From Isoetes taiwanensis (lineage: Eukaryota > Streptophyta > Lycopodiopsida > Isoetales > Isoetaceae): a DNA stretch of 64,000 nucleotides. The stretch lies in the NCBI GenBank assembly GCA_021234155.1, contig JAJEKV010000002.1:43761203-43825202 (forward strand), written 5' to 3'. The notes under the pieces were generated by a model. That model had not been told where the DNA came from. It saw nothing but the letters and a program-made list of their open reading frames with translations, and ran no database searches. Of this stretch, positions 12,506-23,689 are shown one piece after another. Position 1 is the first letter of the stretch. Each line of letters starts with the position of its first letter. The position numbers and the translations under genes were made by a program.

Positions 12506-12984
12506 TGTTATATCCAGAAACAACAGTTAAGCAAATCCTTAAGCAAAGATGTCAATAGGCTATAACACTATTGCAACAATCTTAGTCATTAATTCTCAAT
12601 CATATCTCAAGAACTTAGTTGGTTTCAAGTATCAATAAGATCTTCACAAGTGCAATGGAAGCCACATCATGGTCACTAATTCCATGCATCAAGATCTCAT
12701 GAACTTCCCCTTAATTAGATAACCTTAAAACCACTAGAAATCAATAGTTCATATATGTTGCAATTTACTGTAGCAGACGTATCGACGTGAACACTGTAGC
12801 AAGTTTGACTGCCTTCGATCTTCCTTGTTTGACACGGATTTGAGCCTATCCTTATCCGAATACCTTCCTAATGATCTTCTTCTGCTTATATCAGTGTAAT
12901 CCGGCAGTTTCGACTTTCTTTTCCTAGCAAAACTTCGTCAATGAATTATTCCACAGACGTTTTCCTTTGAGTTCGATTCTAACA
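12506..12984 (-). repeat. 5' LTR of the copia element
   Basis: 479 bp with minus-sense ends TGTTAGAATC and GATATAACA, i.e. TG...CA. It is nearly identical to the 3' LTR over about 410 bp, apart from a short insertion near 12806 (gtttgactg). It lacks about 200 bp that the 3' LTR has at its start, so it carries a deletion at or just inside its outer edge. Confidence 0.85.
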
Positions 12985-13022
12985 GCAATGACAGTTTAGC
13001 AGCCAAGAGTAGTTGCCTTGCT

Positions 13023-13367
13023 ATGGCCGTAAGAGGAAGCATTAATACCGAAAGTGCTAATCCTGTCAGTGCTCGGGGTTTTGGTAAACTACTGGGTGTT
13101 CATCCTAGGAATCTTACCAAAGCAAAATTGAAGAGGGAAGAGATAGATTGCAAAGGGGGGAAATGGGTTTTGTACAAAAGAGTTAGAAGAGCAGGTCATA
13201 GAACTTGTGCAGCAATTTTGGACCGAAAAAGTAGGGTCTCTCCAAATGCAAAGGATGTTAAGTTCAGAAGATTGGAACGAAATGTAAGAGAGGATCATGC
13301 CACTCACTATCTGGAAGAATCACAGGTTATTTCATTTCTTCATCTTCACCACATTTTTTATTGTTAA
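13023..13367 (+). pseudogene. TE-type ORF with TRVSPNxKDV-like motif
   Basis: The open frame begins ATGGCC and shows GFGKLLGV near residue 20, a basic stretch, then SRVSPNAKDV (~residue 70) and HATHYLEESQ (~residue 95). I recall the same order of motifs in a repeated, transposon-associated protein family of seed-free plants, where an FW pair precedes the RVSPN motif. Here the FW pair (QQFWTE) lies in another frame just before RVSPN, which suggests a frameshift near 13220. A possible donor (CACAG|GTTATT) follows HYLEESQ at about 13325, so more exons may have existed. It starts ~40 bp after the copia LTR. Family assignment is from memory and uncertain. Confidence 0.35.
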
Positions 13368-13374
13368 TGTGGTA

Positions 13375-13885
13375 TGTGGTTAGTGATTGCTTGTGATATG
13401 TGGTTCTTTGTGGTTAGTGATTGCTTGTGGTGTGTGGTGCCTATTAATCTTTGTGATATATGATATGTCTTTGCCTAGTGTGGTGAGGCACGTGGTGTGA
13501 AATAAATCTTTGTCAATATATGCTTTGTGGTGCCTAGTGTGGTGAATAACATGGTGTAAAATACATCTTTGTAATATATGCTATGTGGTGCCTAGTGTGG
13601 TGAAAAATATGGTGTAAAATAAATGCTCTAAATATACGCTTTGTGGTGCCTAGTGTGGTGAATAACATGGTGTAAAATAAATGCTGTAATATATGCTATG
13701 TGGTCCCTAGTGTGGTGAATAACATGGTGTGGTGTCTAGTGTGGTGCCTAGTGTGGTGCCAGTGTGGTGCCTAGTGTGGTGCCTAGTGTGGTTAAAAATA
13801 TGGTGTAAAATAAATGCTGTAATATATTCTATGTGGTGCCTAGTGTGGTGAATAACGAGGTGTAAGATGAATGTCTGTAATATAT
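13375..13885. repeat. Minisatellite, ~58-60 bp unit
   Basis: At least seven degenerate tandem units contain gtggtgcctagtgtggtg followed by aataacatggtgtaaaataaatg. Between 13730 and 13790 the short core gtgcctagtgtg alone is reiterated four or five times. No coding potential. Confidence 0.9.
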
Positions 13886-15292
13886 GCTATATTGAAGCTA
13901 AACCTAATCCCAAAATCGCAAAAATCCAAGCTACGATATTGCAAACCTGCGTCTTTTGTCTTCCTCTTGCCGCGGTGCTGCTGATGGCTTTCTTCATGCT
14001 TGGAGAACCCTAATCAAACGGATCTCTCATAGCTTTTACTGATATGAGGTAATCCGATGGATCTGCGACATGGCCAGAGAGATAGACATGTTTTCTTGTT
14101 CGTGCTCTGCGTAAAAAACCTCGGTTCCTTTGGATGCAGCCATAGCCATGGATCCGGATGCACTGTCTTAACTGCAAAACTCCGCGCCTCGAACCCCATA
14201 TTTTTTTCTGCCTTTTAGGTCTCAAATGTTCATCCTATCAAATGTTGAGTTGAACATTGGCTGTTATCTGCCGCCATTCTTGTCCGCCATATCTGCCTGT
14301 TATGGAGCTCTGCAGAATATAGAAAGAAAGGAAGGAGATATTAGAAAAGAAAAGAAGAGAAAAAGGGAGTTTCTGTCCTTCCTGTTGCTTCCAGATTTCG
14401 CCATAGCTGCCATGCTCTGTCTCCGCCATTGCCATCTGCAAGGGCAAATGCATTCCGTCTCTCTATGAATGCTTCCCGCTTGCCAAAAAACTAAACCTAA
14501 CCTTAAGAGTTTCTTACAAACTTCTTTCCTTTTCCAGCTGTGGCGATGTCGGTGCTCCGGACCTCGATGGATTTGATGTCGCTTCCCCAAGCGGCGATGG
14601 CGGTACTCCGGACCTCGACCCTTATCCTTATCCTTATTTTTTTTTTCCCTTTCACGAAGCCGGAAACCATTCACGAAGCCGGAACCCAAGCGTTACGGCG
14701 TTGCTGAATCAGACACGTGTTACCCAAATCACGTTCAAGTATAGTTATATATGTCTTGATATGCTATGTTTAATAGAAATCTCACTGTTTAATTGACAGG
14801 GTGAAAGTGACACACAGAAAAATTACATTAAGGATGGACAGAATGGGACAGAGAATCATTGGAAATCTGTCACATCAAATGCAAGGTCAATCATTCAAAA
14901 GCTGGTTGTGCAGGAAGCATTGGGGGAAAACCATAAATCTAGTTTTGCATGCAAACATTGGCTTATCACAATCCAGCTATGGCGGAAGAAAACAGAAGGA
15001 GAACACGAGCACAAACAATTTCACCAGTTCAAATGCAGTCGCATCTGGTAGGACCTATACTGGAGCAAATAAACCAGGAACAGAGGCGGATATTAGAGGA
15101 GCGGAGGACCCATATTCCGAGGTATTCTAGGCTTAAAACATAGGTTAATTCCTGATGGGCTTAAAGAATTAGAAGCCAAGGCAGTGATAGGCGGTTGCCT
15201 TTCTTTGTAGTAGATGTTGTTTTACGATGATGATGTTGTTTACAGATGATCGGGGGAGACTTAACAGAGAGCGGTAAATTGGGGGTTCGGGG
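13886..15292. other. Unassigned region with short uninformative ORFs
   Basis: Contains the C/T-rich stretch around 14520-14660 with a duplicated gcggtgctccggacctcga-type phrase (~14550 and ~14600), and a weak open frame at 14801-15130. I see no family motif, and both strands are similarly open. It may be decayed TE sequence continuing from the ORF at 13023. Confidence 0.3.
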
Positions 15293-15550
15293 GTGGTGTA
15301 TGATTCTGAGGATGAGTTCTCAGCTCTCCCCAGGCTTGAGGAAGAGGATATGTTCATCCAACTAAAGCAGGAAATGATCCATGCTTCAGCCATTAAAAAA
15401 GTGCTCGACAGGCCAAATGCATGGAGACACAACAACCTGAGACAATACTTTATGAATCTGTATCATAAGTGGGAGCGTAAACGAGAAGCACATGTTTTAG
15501 TGTTTTTGGATTACACCAACTATTCAGTAAAACACTTGATGAAGTCTTGA
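15293..15550 (+). CDS. Small unrecognised ORF, 85 aa
   Basis: Open frame from an ATG. It begins with an acidic segment (DSEDEFSALPRLEEED) and ends with a basic, aromatic part. Composition looks protein-like, but no family is recognised and no splice partners are evident. It may be a fragment of a TE gene in this decayed region. Confidence 0.2.
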   Translation: MVYDSEDEFSALPRLEEEDMFIQLKQEMIHASAIKKVLDRPNAWRHNNLRQYFMNLYHKWERKREAHVLVFLDYTNYSVKHLMKS

Positions 15551-16099
15551 ACGTACTTGGAAATAGTAGAGTTACAGATCTCACAATGCAGGATCTGATT
15601 GAGGCCCAGTAACTGTATGTCATCTCTAATGCATTTTGATAATACTAGAAGCTCAGGGTTTTTCTGCATACTTCATTTCATAAGAAGTATGAACTATTCT
15701 ACCGGGTATGGTAGATTTCCATATGTATTTTTCTCCCTTTGAAATATAAAAACAACGTTTGCATCACCACAGCTTCACCACAGTTTTCACCACGGCTTTC
15801 ACCACAGATTTCACCATAATCAGCCAGGGGCATTGACCATTTTTTGACCCGGTCAGAAAATGGAATGGCTCTCAGATTCCTGATAGTATCTTGACTGATT
15901 TTGGTGACAGCAATATATGGATCCCAAATTAGGTCCCTGAATTGATATGAAAGTATTAGGAAAATCCACTTACTGTGGCAATTGTGTAAAGGGTACTTTT
16001 ATGAATATAAAGAAGTTTCTGTTTTGCATTCTCATTTTTTATGCTTCAGTTACAGAAATTTGTACTTGAATGTTGAATGAATTCCAAGGTATAACTGGA
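15551..16099. other. Intergenic stretch, nothing recognised
   Basis: A short CA/TC-rich repeat (caccacagcttcaccacagttttcaccacgg region, ~15770-15820) is present. No ORF of note. Confidence 0.3.
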
Positions 16100-16570
16100 T
16101 TAAACTGAATTAAACTGAATTAAACTTGCACAAGGCCTGTTAGACATATGGGTGAGATCAAAGAAAGGCACTAAGGCCTGTGGTATCTGTTTTTAGAAAC
16201 AGGCCTGTGGTAAAACAGAATTAGAAATTTACACAAGGCACAAATTTACACAAGACACAAAGCCATTATAAACTATTTTCTCGATTAAACAAAAGGCACA
16301 AGGCCTGGATTACAGTCGGCACAAGGCCATCATATGTTAAAACAGAAGATACCAGAATACTTCAGAATTAGAAATTTACACAAGGTTCAAAAAGGCACAA
16401 GGCCATCATATATTCAAAAAGGCACTAAGGCCATCATATATTACAAAGAGGCACTCGGGCCCAGTATCACAAGGGGTGAGTTCACAAGGGGTGAGATCAA
16501 ATGAAGGCACTAAGGCCTATATACCATCTGTTTTTCAAAAAAAATACAAAGGCACAAAAGGCCTGTAGAC
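16100..16570. repeat. Dispersed short repeat block (aaggcacaaggcc word)
   Basis: The word aaggcac(t)aaggcc recurs about ten times at irregular spacing, with repeated acagaattagaaatttacac phrases. This degenerate subterminal-repeat look is common at the ends of large DNA transposons. It lies next to a minus-strand ORF ending at 16795, the same layout as at 52342-53420. Confidence 0.6.
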
Positions 16571-16794
16571 TAACTTGATCAAAAGAAAAAAAAAGGTGGC
16601 ACAGCCGGGACTTCAAGCTTCATCTGTAAGAAAAAGTGAAGAAAATTAGTTTAGAATACATAAAAGAAAGCAAAAATTTAATGCATGCATGCTACTTACT
16701 CTGTAGAACATTTTGGAGTTCCAAAAAAACTTCATGTTCTTCTTCGTCTTCTACCTCTTCTTCTTCTTTCTCCGGCCTGGTCTTCGCCGATTAG

Positions 16795-17247
16795 TTATCT
16801 ATCGTAATCTTGGGAATCAAATTGATCATCAGAAGAAGCTTCATTAGAGGAATCGAAATTAGAGGAGGATTCCACCGCTTCTGAAAGCTCCGAAAGATCT
16901 TCAGAGCTTTCAGAAGAGGTGGAATCAGACTCAGAGCTCTCAGGCTCAGGGCTCTCGGGTACTGGGCTCTCAGGTTCGGGCTCCAGCAAATGGTAATTTG
17001 GCCAAGATCCTATTTCATAATCGGCCATCACCGTGCCAAAGGAATTGGAAAGGTTCCCGGCACTTAGGGAGGGAGAGCGAGAGGGAGAGGGAGAGGGAGA
17101 GGCAGAGTGGAGGGGAGGCAGCGGCGGCAGGCTTCGACATTGTTGGAAGGAATTGGACGATGCTTCTCCTTCACGACCATAGCCTATAAAGGTGGCGTGG
17201 AAATTAATTTCGTGGGCTACGATTTTAGGATTTCGTACCATTAGCAT
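16795..17247 (-). CDS. Acidic Ser/Glu/Pro-rich protein, 150 aa, possibly a TE gene fragment
   Basis: The minus-strand frame runs from an ATG at 17247 (alternative ATG at about 17027) to a stop at 16795. The first half is Ser/Pro-rich, coded partly by a gagggagagg-type simple repeat (17060-17110). The second half is dominated by Pro-Glu-Ser and Asp-Ser repeats. There is no enzymatic motif. A similar acidic Ser-rich minus-strand tail occurs at 53116-53240 next to another repeat block, so both may come from DNA-transposon genes. Further acidic coding may continue at ~16790-16690 through splicing. Low-complexity composition makes the coding call uncertain. Confidence 0.3.
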   Translation of the reverse strand: MLMVRNPKIVAHEINFHATFIGYGREGEASSNSFQQCRSLPPLPPLHSASPSPSPSRSPSLSAGNLSNSFGTVMADYEIGSWPNYHLLEPEPESPVPESPEPESSESDSTSSESSEDLSELSEAVESSSNFDSSNEASSDDQFDSQDYDR

Positions 17248-17399
17248 CTTTATTCCTTAAGATTTAGTACCATTAGCATCTTTATTCCTAAAGATTTAGT
17301 AGGCAACTAATAATAACCTCGAAAGGACCATTATTTTATTTTCTAAAAAACATAAAAAAAAAATATATATATATATCTATCCTGAATTGGCCATTCATG

Positions 17400-18290
17400 A
17401 ATAGCTCCAACGTGCCACCTACGATGCACCACATGATTCACCACATGATTCACCAAATGCACCACATGATTCACCACATGCACCATTTGCATCACCAAAC
17501 ATGTTGGTCAATGAAAGTCAAACATGTAACAAAGGTCATGTAAAGGCTCAAGCATGCCAAGGTGGCTCAAATATGCCACCTAGGCTCCAACATGCCAAGG
17601 TGGCTCAAACATGCCACGTAAGCTCCAACATGCCACCTACGATGCACCACATGATTCACCACATGATTCACCAAATGCACCTCATGATTCACCACATGCA
17701 CCATTTGCATCACCAAACATGTTGGTCAATGAAAGTCAAACATGGAACAAAGGTCATGTAAAGGCTCAAGCATGCCAAGGTGGCTCAAATATGCCACCTA
17801 GGCTCCAACATGCCAAGGTGGCTCAAACATGCCACGTAAGCTCCAACATGCCACCTACGATGCACCACATGATTCACCACATGATTCACCAAATGCACCT
17901 CATGATTCACCACATGCACCATTTGCATCACCAAACATATTGGTCAATGAAAGTCAAACATGTAACAAAGGTCATGTAAAGGCTCAAGCATGCCAAGGTG
18001 GCTCAAATATGCCACCTAGGCTCCAACATGCTAAGGTGGCTCAAACATGCCACGTAAAGCTCCAACATGCCACCCACGATGCACCACATGATTCACCACA
18101 TGATTCACCAAATACACCTCATGATTCACCACATACACCATTTGCATCACCAAACATGTTGGTCAATGAAAGTCAAACATGCCCGCGTAAGCTCCAACAT
18201 GCCACCTACGATTCACCACATGATTCACCACATGGTTCACCAAATGCACCACATGATTCACCACATGCACCATTTTGCATCACCACATCT
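17400..18290. repeat. Tandem satellite, 218-bp unit, about four copies
   Basis: The phrase atgttggtcaatgaaagtc recurs at about 17500, 17718, 17937 and 18158, giving periods of 218, 219 and 221 bp. Each unit combines a run of caccacatgattcacc with the 20-bp word ctccaacatgccacctagg. The last unit is shortened. Several long open frames here are by-products of a period close to a multiple of three with few stops; they are not genes. Confidence 0.95.
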
Positions 18291-18593
18291 ATCGCGACAT
18301 GTAACACCACATTGTCATGAATCTTTGAATACATCAATTTCTTACGGAGATTTGAACTCCACCGAGTGTTGCTCGGTCACCCGAAAAGTCTATTGTATAC
18401 AATAGTATACAACAATGTACATTAGAGTGTCAATGAAAGAATAGGTTACAAGAATAACCTCTTTGGTTACAATAATACAAACATGTGATTACAAGTAAAG
18501 ATCTATTGATCCGTCAACCTCGACTTCATTACTACAAAGAATCGTGCTTCACAACATCAATCAATATTAGCGGCGTGTCCAACATTTCAAGAA

Positions 18594-19127
18594 CTAGAAA
18601 TTGGTACACCCGCAACAAACATATCGGGCCTCACATTGGATGAGTAATACCTTCAAATTTACGAACTCACCTTGCATTGGGATAGTATGTCCAAGTCTCT
18701 GACATCGCGAGCCACAACTTTCTTTCTGAAGACACATATAGCGGGACCACACGACCCGGCAATCGGTGAGTGGGGAACTTGTAATTTTCTTGTGGCGCAG
18801 ACTTTTATGGTGCTTTGGGAATTTTGTGTTTGCATCCTCAACAAAACTCATGATAGGCTCGGAGCCCTTGTACATTTCTAGGCTGTCAAAATGGTACACA
18901 CCGGGCCGACATTTAACCTGGTGACCTCCAAGACCTACAATGACATACACCTTTGTCAGTCTTTGCCGATAACATCTTTGGCGGGAGAATGGTACATTCA
19001 AATTGCAAGTTGAGGGTGCAACAGGTTTGTCCTTTGAAGCAAGCTCGTTTCGACGGTAATGTGTAAATGAGCGGATCCATGAAATGGAACCCTGTTCCAT
19101 GTCATGCTTGATGCGTAATTGGTGCAT
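18594..19127 (-). pseudogene. Possible Ulp1-like (C48) cysteine protease fragment
   Basis: The minus-strand frame contains KVYVIVGLGGHQ followed ~10 residues later by VYHFDSLEMY, which resembles the strand-then-H[FL]DSL segment of Ulp1/SUMO-protease domains, often carried by plant transposons. The catalytic His-Trp pair is not intact and no Cys-box was found, so it would be a dead fragment. The resemblance is short and the call is tentative. Confidence 0.25.
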
Positions 19128-19528
19128 ACACCGCCAAAGTCCAAGGTCCGGTAAAACAAGATGATTTAAGAAACAACGTAAGACTTCAAATTCGAGTTGT
19201 TTATATTAAATTACTAACCTCATGAAGAAATGGACTATCGTCCTTCGAACCAATCCCTACTTTTCTCCAATATTATGATTGCCTCTTGATCAAGCACAAG
19301 AGGCTCCTGCTGTCCTTTAAACACTTCAAGTGGCAAGTGTTCTGGTCGGATGTGCGCTCTTAACACTGCAGTCCTCGTGCTGGTGGTGTAAGTTTACATT
19401 CAGCAAATGGAAGATCATTGAAAACCTTGAGGAACATTGAAATAGCCAAGAAATGAACAATTGAAGTAAAACTTTGTTTATATTAAAAAGTCAAGAGAGG
19501 TTACATCATATACACAATAATACTATTT

Positions 19529-20115
19529 CTAGGCTTTAGTTCTATGTTTTTTCATCATATTAATACAAATTTGACTCTCAGTGTCAAACATATTCAGCAT
19601 TTTGTTGCTTTCGACATAACTTTGCACATTCCCTGCCTTCAGCAACCCCTGAAGCCAAACCTTTAGATCATTCATGAGGAAATTGCCATCTACTCTGTCA
19701 GGGCTCCAGCTGTTTGGACAGATCATGGTGTTTGGCGCATTGAGGTACCCTTTGTATCTGCTGTCATCAATGAGAAGCACGTTCTCTTTTGTGAAACCTG
19801 GAAATTCGTCGTAGACCTTTTTCAGGTGACCAAGCATGGATGTGCTTGACTCACACCAACTCTAAGAGTTGATGGGTGGCAAGAAGTAAATCATATCTAC
19901 TCTACTCCGACTAATGTTATTTTTCAAAAAAATTGGCTTTTTACTGTTAAATAAATTTGTGTTGGTACAGTGATCCTGACTCCATATGAACTTGAATTTG
20001 TCCTTGTGTTTCATCAATGCTCCCTTAACTATGACTCTCAAGTTTTTGAGCTGCCAGTTGGACCAAAGTGCTATATGAAAATTCGGACCGCACCAATCTA
20101 TGAACTCGCCCGACT
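19529..20115 (-). pseudogene. FCP1/NIF-type HAD phosphatase fragment
   Basis: On the minus strand, ~20075-19940 encodes HIALWSNW, then IWSQDHCT and KKPIFLK. 19837-19600 encodes ENVLLIDDSRYK, NAPNTMICP and a GNFL...LKVWLQGLL ending. These match in order the motif-II (WSS-like), WDQDHC and LLIDDSPYK elements of FCP1-homology phosphatases, which dephosphorylate the RNA polymerase II C-terminal domain or relatives. The frame is continuous apart from a TAG near 19869. The DxDGT catalytic motif of the domain's start is not seen. A frameshift near 20110 seems to cut it off. It is therefore a fragment, possibly transposon-captured: it sits beside the Ulp1-like piece. Confidence 0.6.
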
Positions 20116-22109
20116 GGTCTAGTTACTACCCACTTGGTTCGTTAAGTGTGATCAACTTAACATCATCTTCTTTGGCGTGGGTATGGACTCACTCTTGTCA
20201 TAGCTTCTACCCGTAACTCCATTGTAGTAAAAACAAAGCGAGGATTGGGCTTAACCTTGTAGTCTTATGCATGGACGAGTTGGTGCGAGGGCTGGAAACT
20301 TACGCTTCAGCATTTCTTGGTGCGGGGCTGGAAACTTCTTCCGGCATCTATTCGCATGCGAGGGATGGAAACTTACGCTGAGAATGTCTTGGAGGTGTCT
20401 TTTGCTTGGAATTACGCTCTTGCTTTTTTCTCCGAGACACTTCCGGTTTGCAAAAATTTAATGATTCGGTAACTATATGGGTCAAATTAAAAAGAAGCGG
20501 GCACAAAAGGTTGGAAGTTACCTTGTGACTTACATTCCGCGAAACAATTTGTTGGATCATAACCTGATGCATCTGGCCGATTTATGTGATTGGTGTGGAG
20601 CATGACTTAATGCATCCGTTGATCCGGCAGATTCTTGTCGGTTGGAGCACCATCGGAGCTTGACTTGATGCACCCACCGATTTGTTGACATCTACCGATT
20701 TGTCCGGAGCTTCACGTAACCCGATGCATCTTCCGATTTGCCCGAAGTTTCTATCGTGTCTAATGCTTTTGAAGGGGTGCGAGTGTCTTGTCCCCTAATC
20801 GACCACATTGTACATCTATATCTACAAAGTAGGGATGAAGAAGTAAGCGACATATCCCAATTGCATCAAACAAGACTTGGTTACCTTTGAGGGTAGAAAA
20901 TAATTCCCTTTTTGGTGTGCTAGATGGACTCACATAGTCATTGCCACCCGGTATGAGCAGTTAGACTGAATTAGTAAACGGCACCATGCTCGCAAACACG
21001 GAATTGAATCACAATTGATTGTAACTATGCTTTGGTTTTTTAACTAAGTTCCGGACTTTTTTTTACTCTCTTTACGATGTTCTGTTTTTATATATCTAAA
21101 GTGTCCCCTAAAATGAGCGGCGATCTCATCCGAGGGGCACTTTAGATACCTAAAAAAAGGAGAAGCAAAAGAGACTAAGCCAGCCGGGATCTTGTTTTAT
21201 GTCGGGCTTACTCCTTTTCGAAGTTTCTGAGAGGTATCTAATTAGCCACAAAGTGGCGTTGTCATCCTAGGGGCAAATTAGATACGATAAAAGAAAACGA
21301 AGGAGACTAAGCAGGAGCTTACTCTCTTTTCGAGCTACCTATAAGTGCTCACCGTAAGTGCCTCGGTAGCTTGAAGTTGCTTTTGATCCTCCCTACTTTC
21401 GAGACCTAAGGCTTGTACCCATCTTCAGAGAAAATTCATGACAGCAATTCTCAATGCAATGATGATTACAATCCCGCAAAGTGAACATAAATTTGTCAAT
21501 GAGAATACAATTATACTAAGCACTTGGGGAATTTTGTTATGAAGTACCTCAAGAGGCCGAAAGCGGACATGGAAGATGGTATTGGTGGATTCGCATTCAA
21601 AGAATCAAAGTTGGTAGTGGTTTCCCCATCCTTTGGAGGATCTTGCCACGAATGGATGACCACTACCATAATCGCCGGCCTTATCAAGGTGCCGAAGTAG
21701 TGGATCCAAGACAAATAAAGGAAGACGGTCCTTGCAAGACGAAACCTCTCTAACCTTGGTTCCAAAGACTTTCAATGTTTGCAGTAATGCGCTTCCTCGG
21801 CCGACGGCCAGATTAAGCTCCTCGATTTTTGTGCGCTCAAGTTACGGTAATAGTTCCATTTCACCTCTGATCTTGGCATATAGCGAAGAATACCGCTGCC
21901 GCGACTTGGTTTATCCTTAATCATTCCTTCCCATTTTTTAAATCTTTATTCATCTTCTCGGCCGGAACTCAAGTTCTTTGAACCTTCATTTGTAGCACCC
22001 GCAGTTTTGATCACAAGTTTGCAACCTTGCCTTCTTTGAATCACTTCTGATCTTGTAGAGTTGATCCATTCTCCCGGTGTCTGTTGAATTCATCCGGAAA
22101 GTAATCCAA
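20116..22109. other. Unassigned region, no gene recognised
   Basis: Holds small duplications (ggctggaaacttacgct at ~20290 and ~20365; cttgatgcatc-type phrases 20570-20730; gaggagactaagc phrases at ~21165 and ~21300). Short ORFs at 21511-21765 and 21732-21920 lack family motifs. Likely decayed TE sequence. Confidence 0.3.
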
Positions 22110-22510
22110 GGTTAGTACCACATGACACAACGAGGCACCACATTACACACCACAAATTCTATCATGACAAACTTTGCACCACAAATGGCGTCATATTCAC
22201 CACATGTGGTGTGGCATGTGGCACCAAACTAGTGCCACATGCCACACCATATGGCACCACAATGCACCCAAGGCACCACATATGGCAATCCATTACCAAG
22301 CACCACAAATGGCGTCAAAGACACCACATGTGGTGCAAAATGGGATCCATAGTGGTGCCACATTAGACACCACATGTGGCACCACAATGCACAGAAGGCA
22401 CCACATCCGGCAGGGCATCCACCACCCATATATGTGGGATAGCGTGGTGCAATATTTAGCGCAATAGCTTGGCACCACATATGGCGGACAATCCACCATT
22501 CACAAGTATC
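22110..22510. repeat. ACCACA-rich repeat block with palindromic CACATGTGGTG words
   Basis: Words of the type ggcaccacatatggc and accacatgtggtg recur about ten to fifteen times at irregular spacing in both orientations, so the region can form many small hairpins. No coding content; the ORFs over it are compositional. Confidence 0.8.
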
Positions 22511-22929
22511 ACCATATCTAACATCACATATGACACTAAGTATAGAAACATATGGAAGCCAATTCACTATTCGGATAAGGTACCACGTTTGGTACTATAT
22601 GTGACACTACATATGCTACAAACTACATTATTAACATATAAGCGGCACCATATGACTGTCCCTGTAACACATTTGAGCTACATACCATCTTGTGGAACTG
22701 AAATTATCCACCACAACTTCGAAACTAGCAAAGACAAATTTCCTACACATAACTTACAACACACCCAAATGAAGAAGTAAGTGGTGTACACGATTGTTCA
22801 AGCTTGATAGACCTTCTTTGGAAAATAACAGTTCCAATATTAAATTGCATCATATGGTGGTTCCGGAAGAAGAGGGTTGAAAAGTACCTATTTTTTCGGT
22901 GATTTTCCCGAGATTCTTCTTACAAACTT

Positions 22930-23470
22930 GAGGAGGCTTGAATTGTGGCCTAGTCATTTCAAGAGAGGAAGCATCATCGTGGCGGGGTTGCTCGCTTCCT
23001 CACTATTTGAAATGATTGCATGCTTCCTCTTACGTTGGGACGGGAGGCTTGGACCCTTTTTTCTCTTAATCTGTTGTTTAAACTCAACCAATTTATTTCT
23101 TTTTCCTTTTGTGTGAAGGTAAACACGCAATGACCATAGTCTCGTGGAGGCCATGCCTCCCCAGGCACACTTCCTGCCTGTGATTTTTTTGTAAAGGCAC
23201 ATATATTCATTATACCTCTCCTTGCTCATATTCTTCAACCTGCATGATGAAACAAAACAATATTCTAAACAACAGAGAATCATGGGCATCCCCGAATCTA
23301 GAATGCAACCCACGTAAGTGGATTTTCCTAATACTTTCGGTCCCCAAAGCGGATTTCGATTTCTTCTTGTGTGGCGTAATGCTTTTCTTGCCTGTAAATT
23401 TCCTTGTAGGTGTATCCCGTGGCATTCAAGTCCGGTATGATCAGAGCCATTTCGTGATCGATCTTCTTGC
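22930..23470 (-). other. Decayed unrecognised coding region
   Basis: Three minus-strand frames are open over neighbouring parts: a basic segment at 22954-23280 and an N-terminus-like segment at ~23450-23330 beginning MALIIPDLNA. They may be frameshifted exons of one gene with an intron near 23320-23240. I cannot assign a family; a TE gene is the simplest guess. Confidence 0.25.
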
Positions 23471-23476
23471 CAGAAA

Positions 23477-23600
23477 TCAGAAATGGTCTTGCCGGATTAA
23501 GGGAGCGTGATCAGAGTTTTTGAGGGAAAATGAAAATTCAGAATCAGAAATGGTCTTGCCGGATTAAGGGAGCGTGATCAGAGTTTTTGAGGGAAAATGA
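23477..23600. repeat. 64-bp tandem duplication
   Basis: The sequence from tcagaaatggtcttgccgg to gagggaaaatga occurs twice in a row with an offset of 64 bp and almost no differences, so it is a recent duplication. Confidence 0.9.
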
Positions 23601-23689
23601 TCGTGTACGTTGCTGAATAAGCCTGAATAAGACTGAAAGGACAAAATTTTGAATAAGTAATCATGTGTATTTTTGAAAAAATAACTCCC

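Larger units (their letters stand above)
7574..12984 (-). mobile_element. Decayed Ty1/copia LTR retrotransposon
   Basis: Two copies of one LTR in the same orientation flank a gag-pol region that reads on the minus strand in copia order: gag, protease, integrase, reverse transcriptase, RNase H. The primer binding site lies just inside the upstream LTR and a polypurine tract just inside the downstream one. The LTR copies share long, almost identical stretches, such as 7574-7800 against 12562-12790, so insertion is not ancient. The coding region nevertheless carries at least two frameshifts and a stop. Each LTR lacks a different end, so no target-site duplication can be read. Insertion next to the coiled-coil ORF probably involved truncation or recombination. 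Confidence 0.93.

Noticed and set aside
14226-14689. Overlapping ORFs on both strands near 14.3-14.7 kb
   Set aside because: Both strands are equally open, the composition is low complexity and no motif is present.
17501-18405. Several overlapping His/Met/Pro-rich ORFs of 86-163 aa
   Set aside because: They are translations of the 218-bp satellite in different phases; the same peptide repeats with each unit and there is no independent signal.
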